Positions 36,282 through 44,482 of a DNA stretch of 64,000 nucleotides are shown here, piece by piece. How positions within the stretch are numbered: the stretch's first letter is position 1; each line of letters starts with the position of its first letter. Source of the DNA: a virus; the IMG/VR virus record IMGVR_UViG_3300020052_000004, positions 62,001 to 126,000 of that record; one strand, given 5' to 3'. The notes beneath the pieces were generated by a model that worked only from the letters and a program-made list of their open reading frames with translations, was not told the DNA's origin and ran no database searches. A program made the position numbers and the translations under genes.

Positions 36282-36859
36282 CTCTTAATAGACTCCGTCC
36301 AAATTTTGTTTTTATTATTTCCCACAAATCTTTCAACTGGCAGCATCATTGCTGTATGCCAATCTGATGGTGCAACTTCAATAAATTGCGATTCTACGTG
36401 ACCCATCAAATAGTGTTTAACACATGGAGCAGCAAACTTAAACTTAGAGGCTCCTGATATTAAGTTCCACGAGTATTTAATCTTGGTGGTCTCATCAAAA
36501 TTTTTATTATTGGCAAACTGCATCAATCTAGTCATTAGTTGAACTCTATGCCAATGCGGCAAATAGTGCATATTCAATCCCATGAAACCATCCTTTGATT
36601 TCTGGTATGGAAATACTAATGGGAAAGTGTCGTAATGCGCTAGAGTGTCCTTTGTTTTAGGATCATAATAAAACATATACAACTTACCAGGCATAACTCT
36701 AGAAGTCAATCTTTGCTCTGAGAAAAGCTTTCTCTCTTGTAATCGTTTAACACCCAATACTCTGGCCTGTTGCTGAAACCAAGTCTTGGAATTGTCAGCG
36801 ATACTCCTATCGTATTGGTACTTTACGAAATAAGAATTTAAATCTTGTGGATTCTTCAT
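36278..36859 (-). CDS. Conserved T4-type virion or assembly protein
   Basis: A 193-residue protein (MKNPQDLNSYFVKYQYDRSI...). Conserved-looking blocks are PGKLYMFYYDPKTKDTLAHYDTFPLVFPY (about 55-84), GFMGLNMHYLPHWHRV and a C-terminal DWHTAMMLPVERFVG. I recall the same blocks in an unassigned T4-type phage protein located beside gp4 and gp54. The dense aromatic and charged composition suits a compact structural protein. It could stand in for a T4 head or tail completion protein, but I cannot say which. Confidence 0.6.
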   Translation of the reverse strand: MKNPQDLNSYFVKYQYDRSIADNSKTWFQQQARVLGVKRLQERKLFSEQRLTSRVMPGKLYMFYYDPKTKDTLAHYDTFPLVFPYQKSKDGFMGLNMHYLPHWHRVQLMTRLMQFANNKNFDETTKIKYSWNLISGASKFKFAAPCVKHYLMGHVESQFIEVAPSDWHTAMMLPVERFVGNNKNKIWTESIKR

Positions 36860-37278
36860 TTAATACCTAGTTCTCTTTCGGTTATAATAATAAATTCCCA
36901 GCCCCTACGCTCTGCGTAATCTCTTGCATATTGCCATTTGGCTTGGTTTACCAAATACGTTTGAGCTTCGGCCAGAAACCTTTTTGTACGTTTAGTACTT
37001 TCCGGCTTCCGGGTCTGGGCTTCAGGTTTAATCTCAACAAGGAACGTTTTACCTCCCTTGGTCTGTATTCTAAAGTCAACAAAATAACGATGTGGTTTGT
37101 TATCTATTGGAGAGATATACGGAACAATAGTTTCTTCTGATGACCATTTAACTATATCTGGATTCTTGTCACACCAAAGCGCAAAGCGCGTTTCCCAACT
37201 AGATCGCATAACGATGTTGGTATAATCCCCTGCGTATTTCTCGGGGTATAATGGTTTGTATATCCGCTTGTGGTACAT
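36856..37278 (-). CDS. gp4: gp4 head completion protein, PD-(D/E)XK-like
   Basis: A 140-residue protein (T4 gp4 is 150) read from the ATG at 37278 (MYHKRIYKPLYPEKYAGDY); the longer frame to 37404 would cross both late promoters. Family words are RSSWETRFALWCD (E29), YFVDFRI (D68) and FLVEIKP (E82, K84), an intact nuclease-type site. In T4 it finishes filled heads before the tail joins. It is first in the minus-strand operon and overlaps the next gene by 4 bases. Confidence 0.85.
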   Translation of the reverse strand: MYHKRIYKPLYPEKYAGDYTNIVMRSSWETRFALWCDKNPDIVKWSSEETIVPYISPIDNKPHRYFVDFRIQTKGGKTFLVEIKPEAQTRKPESTKRTKRFLAEAQTYLVNQAKWQYARDYAERRGWEFIIITERELGIK

Positions 37279-37285
37279 ATAAATA
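37278..37285 (+). promoter_or_regulatory. Late promoter TATAAATA, rightward
   Basis: An exact late element 34 bases before the gp48 ATG at 37320. It drives the rightward baseplate operon. It starts on the last base of the gp4 start codon of the opposite strand. Confidence 0.8.
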
Positions 37286-37304
37286 GATATAGTCTTACTA
37301 CTCT

Positions 37305-37312
37305 TATTTATA
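37305..37312 (-). promoter_or_regulatory. Late promoter TATAAATA, leftward
   Basis: TATTTATA on the plus strand is TATAAATA on the minus strand. It lies 26 bases before the gp4 ATG and drives the seven-gene minus operon. The rightward promoter lies 19 bases away, facing it. Confidence 0.8.
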
Positions 37313-37319
37313 TACTCCA

Positions 37320-38489
37320 ATGGCATACACTTTCGACCCCTACAACGCAGAAGGATTGGGACTAACCATGGGAAGTGGTTACGGAATGACTTCAGCCGTA
37401 CCATCTTTCACATATAAAGCCACGACTTTTAGCCCCGAATATTCAGTTCAGGGTTTAACCTATCCGGAAGACTTGGATTCAAGTAAATATGGTGGGAATA
37501 AAGTTGTGTTTTATATTAATGTCTCCGTAGATTCCAAAGTCCTGCGTAACGATGCTGGCGCTCTTGCTACAGTTGAGAATGTCCAACGCGATATGCGTGG
37601 AACATTAATTGGAGAAAAAATCGGATCAAATACCGCTAGTACGGTTGCCACGGCTGTGGGCGGTGGCGTTGCAGTTGGTGCTGCAGGTAGTGCAATCGGA
37701 AGTGCGGTTGGATTAGGAAGTGGTGTTGGAATAGCTGGAGGACTTGCAACTGGAGCTACGGCAGGTTATTTAGCAGCCACCACCAATAATCAAGAAATTA
37801 CTGCAGCTGAAGCTAAAGCTCCTACATTTGCACGACCACAAAAAAGATTAAAGGCTGCGGTCGCTCTATATGTTCCTAATAACTTACAAATCAGATATTC
37901 GGTTGGTTGGGGCGAAGAGGACATGATGGGATTAAGTGCTATCGGTAAACTTGGTGAAGAAGCATTTAGGGCTCAGGAACCAGGTAATCGTTCTGGAATT
38001 GGTGCAGCTACTGGAATTGCTGGTGAAGTACTGGCAAACTTGGGTATTAGTAAATCTCCAATGGGGAATCAATATGCAACTGCTGCTGGTATTGCGGCGA
38101 ACCCAAAGAAAGAACAATCATTTAAGAACGTCGATTTTAGAACGTTCACCATGGATTATAGCTTTGCTCCTAGGAATTCTGCAGAGGCATCTAACGTCAT
38201 GAATATTATTCAGGCATTTAAATACCATATGCACCCGGAATTTAAATCTGAAGATAAGTTCTTATACATATATCCATCAGAATTTGATGTGGTTTATTAC
38301 AAAAACAATACAGAGAACTTAAAGATCCATCGTCATCCTTCTTGTGTATTGACCGAGATGAATGTCAATTATGCACCAAACGGAGTTTTCACAACATTTT
38401 CTGATGGCATGCCAACTAATATTAATGTTCAGTTAACATTTAGAGAGTTGCAGACCCTAACCAAAGAAACTATCGAGAAGTATACCTAA
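37320..38489 (+). CDS. gp48: gp48 baseplate tail-tube cap
   Basis: A 389-residue protein (T4 gp48 is 364). The N-terminal MAYTFDPYNAEGLGLTMGSGYG is family-like. A glycine-rich segment (about 115-150) follows. The tube-fold C-terminal half has FTMDYSFAPRNSAEASNVMNIIQAFKYHMHPEF near 277-309, as in tail-tube-type proteins. gp48 sits on the hub, between gp54 and the tube. The ATG follows 34 bases after a late promoter. Next gene starts one base after the stop. Confidence 0.78.
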   Translation: MAYTFDPYNAEGLGLTMGSGYGMTSAVPSFTYKATTFSPEYSVQGLTYPEDLDSSKYGGNKVVFYINVSVDSKVLRNDAGALATVENVQRDMRGTLIGEKIGSNTASTVATAVGGGVAVGAAGSAIGSAVGLGSGVGIAGGLATGATAGYLAATTNNQEITAAEAKAPTFARPQKRLKAAVALYVPNNLQIRYSVGWGEEDMMGLSAIGKLGEEAFRAQEPGNRSGIGAATGIAGEVLANLGISKSPMGNQYATAAGIAANPKKEQSFKNVDFRTFTMDYSFAPRNSAEASNVMNIIQAFKYHMHPEFKSEDKFLYIYPSEFDVVYYKNNTENLKIHRHPSCVLTEMNVNYAPNGVFTTFSDGMPTNINVQLTFRELQTLTKETIEKYT

Positions 38490-38490
38490 T

Positions 38491-39255
38491 ATGTATTTTA
38501 AGAACTTTCCAGATATCTATTATGGCTTTCCCACAAATGATGGGACTGACTTTAAGCTCCAGGTCTTAAAGGACATTACAGCCAACGTTCGTTTCAGAAA
38601 ACAAATATTCGAGAATATTACTCTATATGATGAATATGACATCGAAGAAGGTGAAACTATTGAGATGATTGCCGAGAAAATCTACGGCAATCCGGAATAT
38701 CATTGGATTATTATGCTACTTAATGAAAAGTATAATTATGCCAATGATTATCCAATGACCGAAGTGGAATTAAATACATATATTGACGAGACTTATGGCA
38801 ATCAGAGATATGCTGTCCATCATTATGAGTTAGATGACGAAATCGTGGTGCCTAAACAAGAATTAACGCTTCGTGCTAGTACTGCAATGAATTCATTGTT
38901 TAATCTTGCAAAAGTTGGTGATACAATTACAGGTTTAATTAGCGGAGCTAGTGGTATTATTGTGTCATTAAATCAGCCTGAAGCTAAAATGATTGTCCAA
39001 TTAGTATCTGCTCCATTTGTTGTGGACGAAGAATTACAATTTTATGGATTAAGATTTAATGAAGGTGTCGATCGATACGAATACTCATTATATGCAGTTG
39101 AATACTATGTTGGCGGAATCAGATATACTGAAAATATCATAGGTATTACTAATGAAGAAGTTGAAATGCGTATTAATGAGAGCAAGCGTAGAATTAAACT
39201 TATTTCACCTGAATTAGCAGGTCAATTAATTACAGAGTTTGAAGATCTCCTATGA
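38491..39255 (+). CDS. gp53: gp53 baseplate wedge subunit
   Basis: A 254-residue protein (T4 gp53 is 196). Recognisable are YFKNFPDIYYGF, RKQIFENITLYDEYDIEEGETIEMIAEKIYGNPEYHWIIMLLN (LysM-like repeat, about 40-80) and YPMTEVEL. It joins wedges in the baseplate. The C-terminal 100 residues are an extra domain of beta character. Confidence 0.88.
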   Translation: MYFKNFPDIYYGFPTNDGTDFKLQVLKDITANVRFRKQIFENITLYDEYDIEEGETIEMIAEKIYGNPEYHWIIMLLNEKYNYANDYPMTEVELNTYIDETYGNQRYAVHHYELDDEIVVPKQELTLRASTAMNSLFNLAKVGDTITGLISGASGIIVSLNQPEAKMIVQLVSAPFVVDEELQFYGLRFNEGVDRYEYSLYAVEYYVGGIRYTENIIGITNEEVEMRINESKRRIKLISPELAGQLITEFEDLL

Positions 39256-40523
39256 TTAACCGCGAATTAAAGTTTGCCGGCGACGTTCAAATCGATAGAT
39301 TAATGTTAACGTCATTAAATGGACAAACTGTTAATATAATAAACCAAGTTCAGACCATAGAAATCTATGAGGATATGTTATCCCCGTTTATTACTATGTC
39401 TATAGTTCTTCGTGAATCACAGGACTTCTTAAATCTATTGCCATTTATTGGTGAAGAATACATAGACATTAAAATATATACTCCCGGAATTGATAAACAC
39501 AAGATCGCAGGTAGATTTTATATCTACAAAATAGCTGATAGAATTCAAACAAAAGATCGTGAAATAATGTATACGATCAAAGCGGCATCTGAAGAGTTCC
39601 TAAATGATGTTAATACTAAGATGACTGCTGTATTTGAGGATAAAATTTCAGATAGTGCATTAAATATTATTGCCGTGGATGGATTAAGAACTAAAAAACC
39701 TATTAATGTAGAGCCTACATTAAATAGAACAAAAATCGTTTCTAATTATTGGAGTCCAGTTAAGAGCTTAAATGAATTGGCGGAAAGAGCTATTTCGGTA
39801 TCTGGATCCCCGTCATATATGTTTTTCGAAAACAGAAGTGGATTTAACTTTGTTTCTGTGAATAAACTATTAGAACAAGCCAGTTATCAGTCATTTATTA
39901 AAGATAATTATTCTCGACAGGAGAGTGGTGGCAATAGTATGTCTTCAGTTAAAGATCCGGCCGAAGATTATAGACGAATTATCGATGTCGATGTGCCATT
40001 GGTGACCAATTATATTGACGATATCCAAGAAGGACAGATAAAATCTGAACTTATATCATATGATATTGTCACAAAGAAGTATGTAGTTAATGATTATAAC
40101 ATTAAAGCGGAACAGACTCCATTTAATTTATTAAATAAGAACCTAGTATACTCTAAATACTCATTGGCAAACCCAAGATCGTTAATGATTAATAGGCCTA
40201 AGCATTATTATTCATATAATGACTATCCAGACTCTACCGATTCTGCAATGATTCAGCGTCGTATATCATTCTTTAAGAATTTAGAGCAGCATAAAGTAGA
40301 ATTAGAGGTTTTAGGTAGATCGGATTACACTATTGGTCAAGTTGTTGACTTAGAATTACCTAGAATATCACAAATTACTAAAGAAGACTTTGATCCTAAG
40401 GATAAAATGTTATCTGGTAGATATTTAATTACAGCAATTACGCATTATATTAACAGATCCCAACATACATGCAAAATGGAATTGGTTAAAAACTCTGTAT
40501 TATTTGATTTAGAAAAGGTTTAA
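39252..40523 (+). CDS. gp27: Baseplate hub protein, gp27-like
   Basis: A 423-residue protein (T4 gp27 is 391). Hub-type beta-barrel words are GQTVNIINQVQTIEIYEDMLSPFITMSI (24-50) and GRFYIYKIADRIQTKDREIMYTIKAASEEFL, with a gpD/VgrG-like long C-terminal barrel (ELEVLGRSDYTIGQVVDLELP). It is followed after one base by gp5, as expected for the gp27-gp5 pair. Sequence likeness to T4 gp27 itself is weak, so the call rests on fold pattern and position. Confidence 0.65.
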   Translation: MINRELKFAGDVQIDRLMLTSLNGQTVNIINQVQTIEIYEDMLSPFITMSIVLRESQDFLNLLPFIGEEYIDIKIYTPGIDKHKIAGRFYIYKIADRIQTKDREIMYTIKAASEEFLNDVNTKMTAVFEDKISDSALNIIAVDGLRTKKPINVEPTLNRTKIVSNYWSPVKSLNELAERAISVSGSPSYMFFENRSGFNFVSVNKLLEQASYQSFIKDNYSRQESGGNSMSSVKDPAEDYRRIIDVDVPLVTNYIDDIQEGQIKSELISYDIVTKKYVVNDYNIKAEQTPFNLLNKNLVYSKYSLANPRSLMINRPKHYYSYNDYPDSTDSAMIQRRISFFKNLEQHKVELEVLGRSDYTIGQVVDLELPRISQITKEDFDPKDKMLSGRYLITAITHYINRSQHTCKMELVKNSVLFDLEKV

Positions 40524-40524
40524 G

Positions 40525-43227
40525 ATGTCTCAAATTTATACTGCGTGCGTAGAGAACAGACAAGACCCATTAAAACTTGGTAGATGTCAGGTTCGTGTAG
40601 TAGGTATTCATACACACGACAAAGTTGAATTGCCAACGAAGCAATTACCATGGGCATATCCAATGCAGCCAATTAATTCAGCTGCAATTAGTGGTATCGG
40701 TATCTCTCCAGTTGGATTTGTCGAGGGAACATGGGTTATTGTTATGTTCCGGGATGAAGATTTTCAGCAACCGGTTATTTTAGGTTCAATTGGCGGAATC
40801 CCACAAGAGCAATCATCTGTAATTAATCAAGAGGAAAGTCAAACAGTCTTTTTAGACTCGGTTGAACAGCAGCCGCAGACGGATGCTTCAGGTAATATTG
40901 TGCCATCTGGACAAGGTTATACCGATGACTCGGGTAATATAACAACAGAAGGTTTAACTGCCACATCAAATGTGCCACAACCTGAACTTCCTGAACCTGG
41001 TGCTGCAAAACCACCAACCGCTGCCGCGGCACCTGGTATTAAAGCGTTAGAAAGCGCAATGGATGCTGCTGGAATTACTGGTAAATATGGTAGAGCCGCA
41101 ATCCTTGGTATTTGTGGAGGTGAATCTGGATGGATACCTCAGCTTGAAGGATATAATTATTCCGCAGAGGCTTTAGTATCAGTATTCCCACAGACATTTA
41201 AAAATAATCCAGAAGCAGTAACGCGATATGCACGTTGGAAAGGTACTAGAGAGTCTTTCTTTGATTTTTTATACGCACCAACAAACAATGGTTCGCAATT
41301 AGGCAATACACAACAGGGAGATGGCGGTAAATATTACGGCCGTGGACTAGTTCAATTGACCGGTAGATATAATTATACCCGATACGCCAGAGAATCAGGC
41401 GTGGATATTTTAAATAATCCGGATTTATTGGTAAATGATATCGATGCGTCGGCCGCAGTGGCGGTTGCATTCTTTAGAGACAAGGTCCCTGGAGATGGAT
41501 CTGATCCTGGTTACTTCCAATCTGCACTTAAAGCGGTGGGTGGAGCTAGATCTGGTTGGGGTAAGAAGCAATCATACTATCAATACTTCTTGGGTGAAGC
41601 AATTCCACCACAGCAGACGGATAAATCGACTAATAGCGGCGATGAAGTACAGGGTATTCCGATAGCTTCTAATGGTTTACCTGCAGATCGTCAACAGAAT
41701 TTAATATTGGGCTTTTGTGACCCTAATATGAAGTATCCACTGCGCCAATATATTGGTGAACCTGATACTAATAGACTTGCAAGAGGTCGTATTGACGGAA
41801 CAATCGTCGAATTTAAAGATGAGAAGCGATTAGAAGGTGTTGCCACCGCAAATGGATTCTCATGGGACCAACCTGACATTCCATATAATGCAAAATACCC
41901 ATATAATAAAGTAACAGAGACCGAGTCTGGACACATTACTGAGTTTGATGACACTCCGGGCAATGAACGTATCCATGTTTATCACCGTAAAGGTACATAT
42001 ACTGAAATAGATTCAAACGGAACACAGGTTAATCGCATTGTGGGCGATAATTATATGATTACCGAGCGTAATGGATACGTTTTAATTTCCGGTGAATGTA
42101 ATATTACAGTGGCAGGCAAAACAAGAATCTTCTGTAAAGACGATGCGCATATCGATGCGGGATCTAATGCCTATTTAAATGTCGCAGAGAACTTTGAAGT
42201 AAATGTAGGCGGTGAATTTAAGGTTAAAGCCAATAATATTAAAATGGAATCTAATAGTGATGTTAATATTGTGGCAGCTTCTGCAAATAAATTAACGTCC
42301 GGTGCTAATTTTGAAGTTAATGCATCTGGAAGAGCCAATATCGAAGGCTTAACTGTCCACCTTGCTGAAGGCGCCGCTAGTGCTGATGCTAGTATGCTTG
42401 ATGCACCTATTGCCAAGGCCGATGTTGCACCTAGTATGACTCAATTAAAACCGCCTCCGCGTAGATTGGAAGACGAATTAGAGTACGAGACTCCAGATGA
42501 GAACGCTTATGAGGGCGCTGAAGCATATCATGAAGAAAGAGCTACTGCTCAGACTCAAAATACGGCGACAAATCCACCTGTTGCAACCGAATCTATTCCC
42601 GATACCGCAATTCAACCTAATAATGTACCTAAGGAAGCCGTTGATACTACATCAATTGAGTCGATGCCTTCATATCCAGATAGTTTAGTGTTACATACTG
42701 ATGCCACTGGATATAAATGGACTTTAGGTATGCTAACTAAGGGACGTTCAATTAAAGCCGGTCGTTATTATATGGGTCGTTCAGATAAAGTAGGCCGTGA
42801 TTTAAGTGAGGCCGATATTGTTGGCAACTTAAAAGCCTTGGCTGTGAATATCTTAGGTCCAATTAATGAAAATATTGGTGAACACGGCAAAGTTTGGACT
42901 ATGACTTCATGTTATAGGAATAATATTCCATCCGGCGGATCTGCAACCTCACAACACTTATATGGTTGTGCCATTGATTTCGTGATGGGAGGCAATAACT
43001 TTGCTTACAAGGCTAATTATGACACAGTTCAGAAGTTGGTTAGCATATTACCATACGACCAGATCTTATTAGAGTACCGTGATCCAGGAAAGAACGGAAA
43101 TAGAGGCAAACAACGTATTAATTGGGTACACGTATCATTTAATAACTATGGAAATGGTAGACAACAAACATTAACCTTCTTAAATGATAGAACACACTCA
43201 AAAGGTTTTGCCAATTTAGGCGGATAA
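40525..43227 (+). CDS. gp5: gp5 spike protein with GH19 and M15 enzyme domains
   Basis: A 900-residue protein (T4 gp5 is 575). Residues 1-110 are the OB-fold (GRCQVRVVGIHTHDK, QQPVILGSIGG). Residues 170-350 resemble a GH19 chitinase/muramidase (GICGGESGWIPQ with E200, GRGLVQLTGRYNY). About 470-635 is the gp5 C-terminal beta-helix. About 715-890 is an M15 peptidase with ligands H811, D818 and H869 (QHLYGCAID, NWVHVSF). T4 gp5 has only one lysozyme domain. This spike would cut both glycan and peptide as the tail tip crosses the wall. Confidence 0.88.
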   Translation: MSQIYTACVENRQDPLKLGRCQVRVVGIHTHDKVELPTKQLPWAYPMQPINSAAISGIGISPVGFVEGTWVIVMFRDEDFQQPVILGSIGGIPQEQSSVINQEESQTVFLDSVEQQPQTDASGNIVPSGQGYTDDSGNITTEGLTATSNVPQPELPEPGAAKPPTAAAAPGIKALESAMDAAGITGKYGRAAILGICGGESGWIPQLEGYNYSAEALVSVFPQTFKNNPEAVTRYARWKGTRESFFDFLYAPTNNGSQLGNTQQGDGGKYYGRGLVQLTGRYNYTRYARESGVDILNNPDLLVNDIDASAAVAVAFFRDKVPGDGSDPGYFQSALKAVGGARSGWGKKQSYYQYFLGEAIPPQQTDKSTNSGDEVQGIPIASNGLPADRQQNLILGFCDPNMKYPLRQYIGEPDTNRLARGRIDGTIVEFKDEKRLEGVATANGFSWDQPDIPYNAKYPYNKVTETESGHITEFDDTPGNERIHVYHRKGTYTEIDSNGTQVNRIVGDNYMITERNGYVLISGECNITVAGKTRIFCKDDAHIDAGSNAYLNVAENFEVNVGGEFKVKANNIKMESNSDVNIVAASANKLTSGANFEVNASGRANIEGLTVHLAEGAASADASMLDAPIAKADVAPSMTQLKPPPRRLEDELEYETPDENAYEGAEAYHEERATAQTQNTATNPPVATESIPDTAIQPNNVPKEAVDTTSIESMPSYPDSLVLHTDATGYKWTLGMLTKGRSIKAGRYYMGRSDKVGRDLSEADIVGNLKALAVNILGPINENIGEHGKVWTMTSCYRNNIPSGGSATSQHLYGCAIDFVMGGNNFAYKANYDTVQKLVSILPYDQILLEYRDPGKNGNRGKQRINWVHVSFNNYGNGRQQTLTFLNDRTHSKGFANLGG

Positions 43228-43228
43228 T

Positions 43229-43762
43229 ATGTCACTTGAACTTGCTATACAGTCAGAGTCCGGTTGGGCAACTAGATTTGGAGCAGAGTCTCGTGGAGAT
43301 ACGTATTTACAGACGGTACTCGATGGAGATTCTGCAACATATAACGCAAGTATTGCTGTGTTAGCTCCTGAAATCGAGACATGGACTATAACTGATTTTT
43401 CCAGTTCGGGCGGTGTGCCTGGATTTAATGTCTCTGTGTCCGATAAAACTATACTAATAACGGGCAAAGCATCTCAGTTGTTTACAAATCAAACTGCTGA
43501 CTTTCTACTTAAGGATCTTAAAACTATAGTCACTAAACCACTATTTGATGAGACTGTAGATTTTGCAACCATTGTTAAATGGACTCCTCCTAGTCCAACT
43601 AGAAAAGAATACAGTTATTCATTTGCCATAACATATGAAACATTGTTTGAAGGGACACCATCCTATAACACGGTTAATTTGTCCCTTCAACAGGGAGTGA
43701 TGTGGGATTATTATGTAGGTTCAGCTGGTTTTAGACAAGTTTTATCTAAAGGAATTATCTAA
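43229..43762 (+). CDS. Virion protein between spike and PAAR
   Basis: A 177-residue beta-rich protein (MSLELAIQSESGWATRFGAES...) with no signal peptide. It includes VSVSDKTILITGKASQLFT and ends LRQVLSKGII-like. Such a gene occurs between gp5 and the PAAR gene in other T4-type aquatic phages (recalled). It probably is a hub or wedge accessory. It overlaps the next gene by one base. Confidence 0.55.
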   Translation: MSLELAIQSESGWATRFGAESRGDTYLQTVLDGDSATYNASIAVLAPEIETWTITDFSSSGGVPGFNVSVSDKTILITGKASQLFTNQTADFLLKDLKTIVTKPLFDETVDFATIVKWTPPSPTRKEYSYSFAITYETLFEGTPSYNTVNLSLQQGVMWDYYVGSAGFRQVLSKGII

Positions 43763-44076
43763 TGCCTGGAGTAGCAAGGAACGGTGGAGTCGATACAGTT
43801 GCATCTCAAGATGGGGCTGGATATAAATGTAAATCGCCGATGACTACCGCGACGGCGGCCGGAGCTTTAAGAGTATTCTTGGATGGAAAGGGTACTGTTG
43901 TTATTTCCGGAAATCCTGTAGCATCTCATCCTACTTCAGGGTGTGGCGACGAAGCGCCAGGAATGTCTGGTCCTTCCTCTAGAGTATTTGCACAAGGAGG
44001 CGGAATTGCTAGGATTGGTGATCCATACGGAGCCAATACAATATCGTCAGCATCTTCAAGAGTTTTTGCAAACTAA
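43762..44076 (+). CDS. PAAR-motif spike tip
   Basis: A 104-residue glycine-rich protein that should fold as a short cone: MPGVARNGGVDT at the start, FLDGKGTVVISGNPVASHPTSGCG in the middle and GIARIGDPYGANTISSASSRVFAN at the end. This matches the PAAR proteins (T4 gp5.4) that cap the gp5 spike and bind a metal by His/Cys. H and C residues (SHPTSGC) are present. Confidence 0.85.
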   Translation: MPGVARNGGVDTVASQDGAGYKCKSPMTTATAAGALRVFLDGKGTVVISGNPVASHPTSGCGDEAPGMSGPSSRVFAQGGGIARIGDPYGANTISSASSRVFAN

Positions 44077-44089
44077 TATAAATATAACT

Positions 44090-44482
44090 ATGGCAAGAAA
44101 TACACGCACCTTCACGGATTTGGATTTAAACTTCTTTAGGCATCCGGTAACAAACGATATTACCGTAAAGTCTGACGAGGCGGCAATTAACCAATCACTG
44201 AGGAATTTAATCCTCACTAGAAACTTTGAACGGCCGTTCAGAAGTTATATCGGTTCGCAAGTAAATAATTTACTATTTGAAAACATTAGTCACATGACTA
44301 CTGCATTGATGCAGAGATCGATATCAGATGTCATCGAGAACTTTGAACCTAGGGTTAATCTATTAGATGTCCAGGTCATTTTCTCGCCTGATGAGAATTC
44401 TGTGCATCTTACGATCATATATTCTATTAAGAATACACAGAACCCAGTTACTGTCAACATAATTCTAGAGAGAACTAGATGA
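44090..44482 (+). CDS. gp25: gp25 baseplate wedge subunit
   Basis: A 130-residue protein (T4 gp25 is 132) read from the ATG at 44090; the longer frame overlaps the PAAR gene. Family words: FTDLDLNFFRHPVTNDI, NQSLRNLILTRNFERPFRSYIG (the EPR-type core RPF), and FSPDENSVHLTIIYSI. It is the wedge part that triggers sheath contraction. A TATAAATA word (44077-44084) lies only 5 bases before the ATG. It overlaps gp6 by 4 bases. Confidence 0.92.
   Translation: MARNTRTFTDLDLNFFRHPVTNDITVKSDEAAINQSLRNLILTRNFERPFRSYIGSQVNNLLFENISHMTTALMQRSISDVIENFEPRVNLLDVQVIFSPDENSVHLTIIYSIKNTQNPVTVNIILERTR

Noticed and set aside
44077-44084. TATAAATA before gp25
   Set aside because: Only 5 bases before the ATG and directly after a stop codon; it would give a leaderless late mRNA inside a long operon. 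Kept as a remark in the gp25 entry, not as a promoter.
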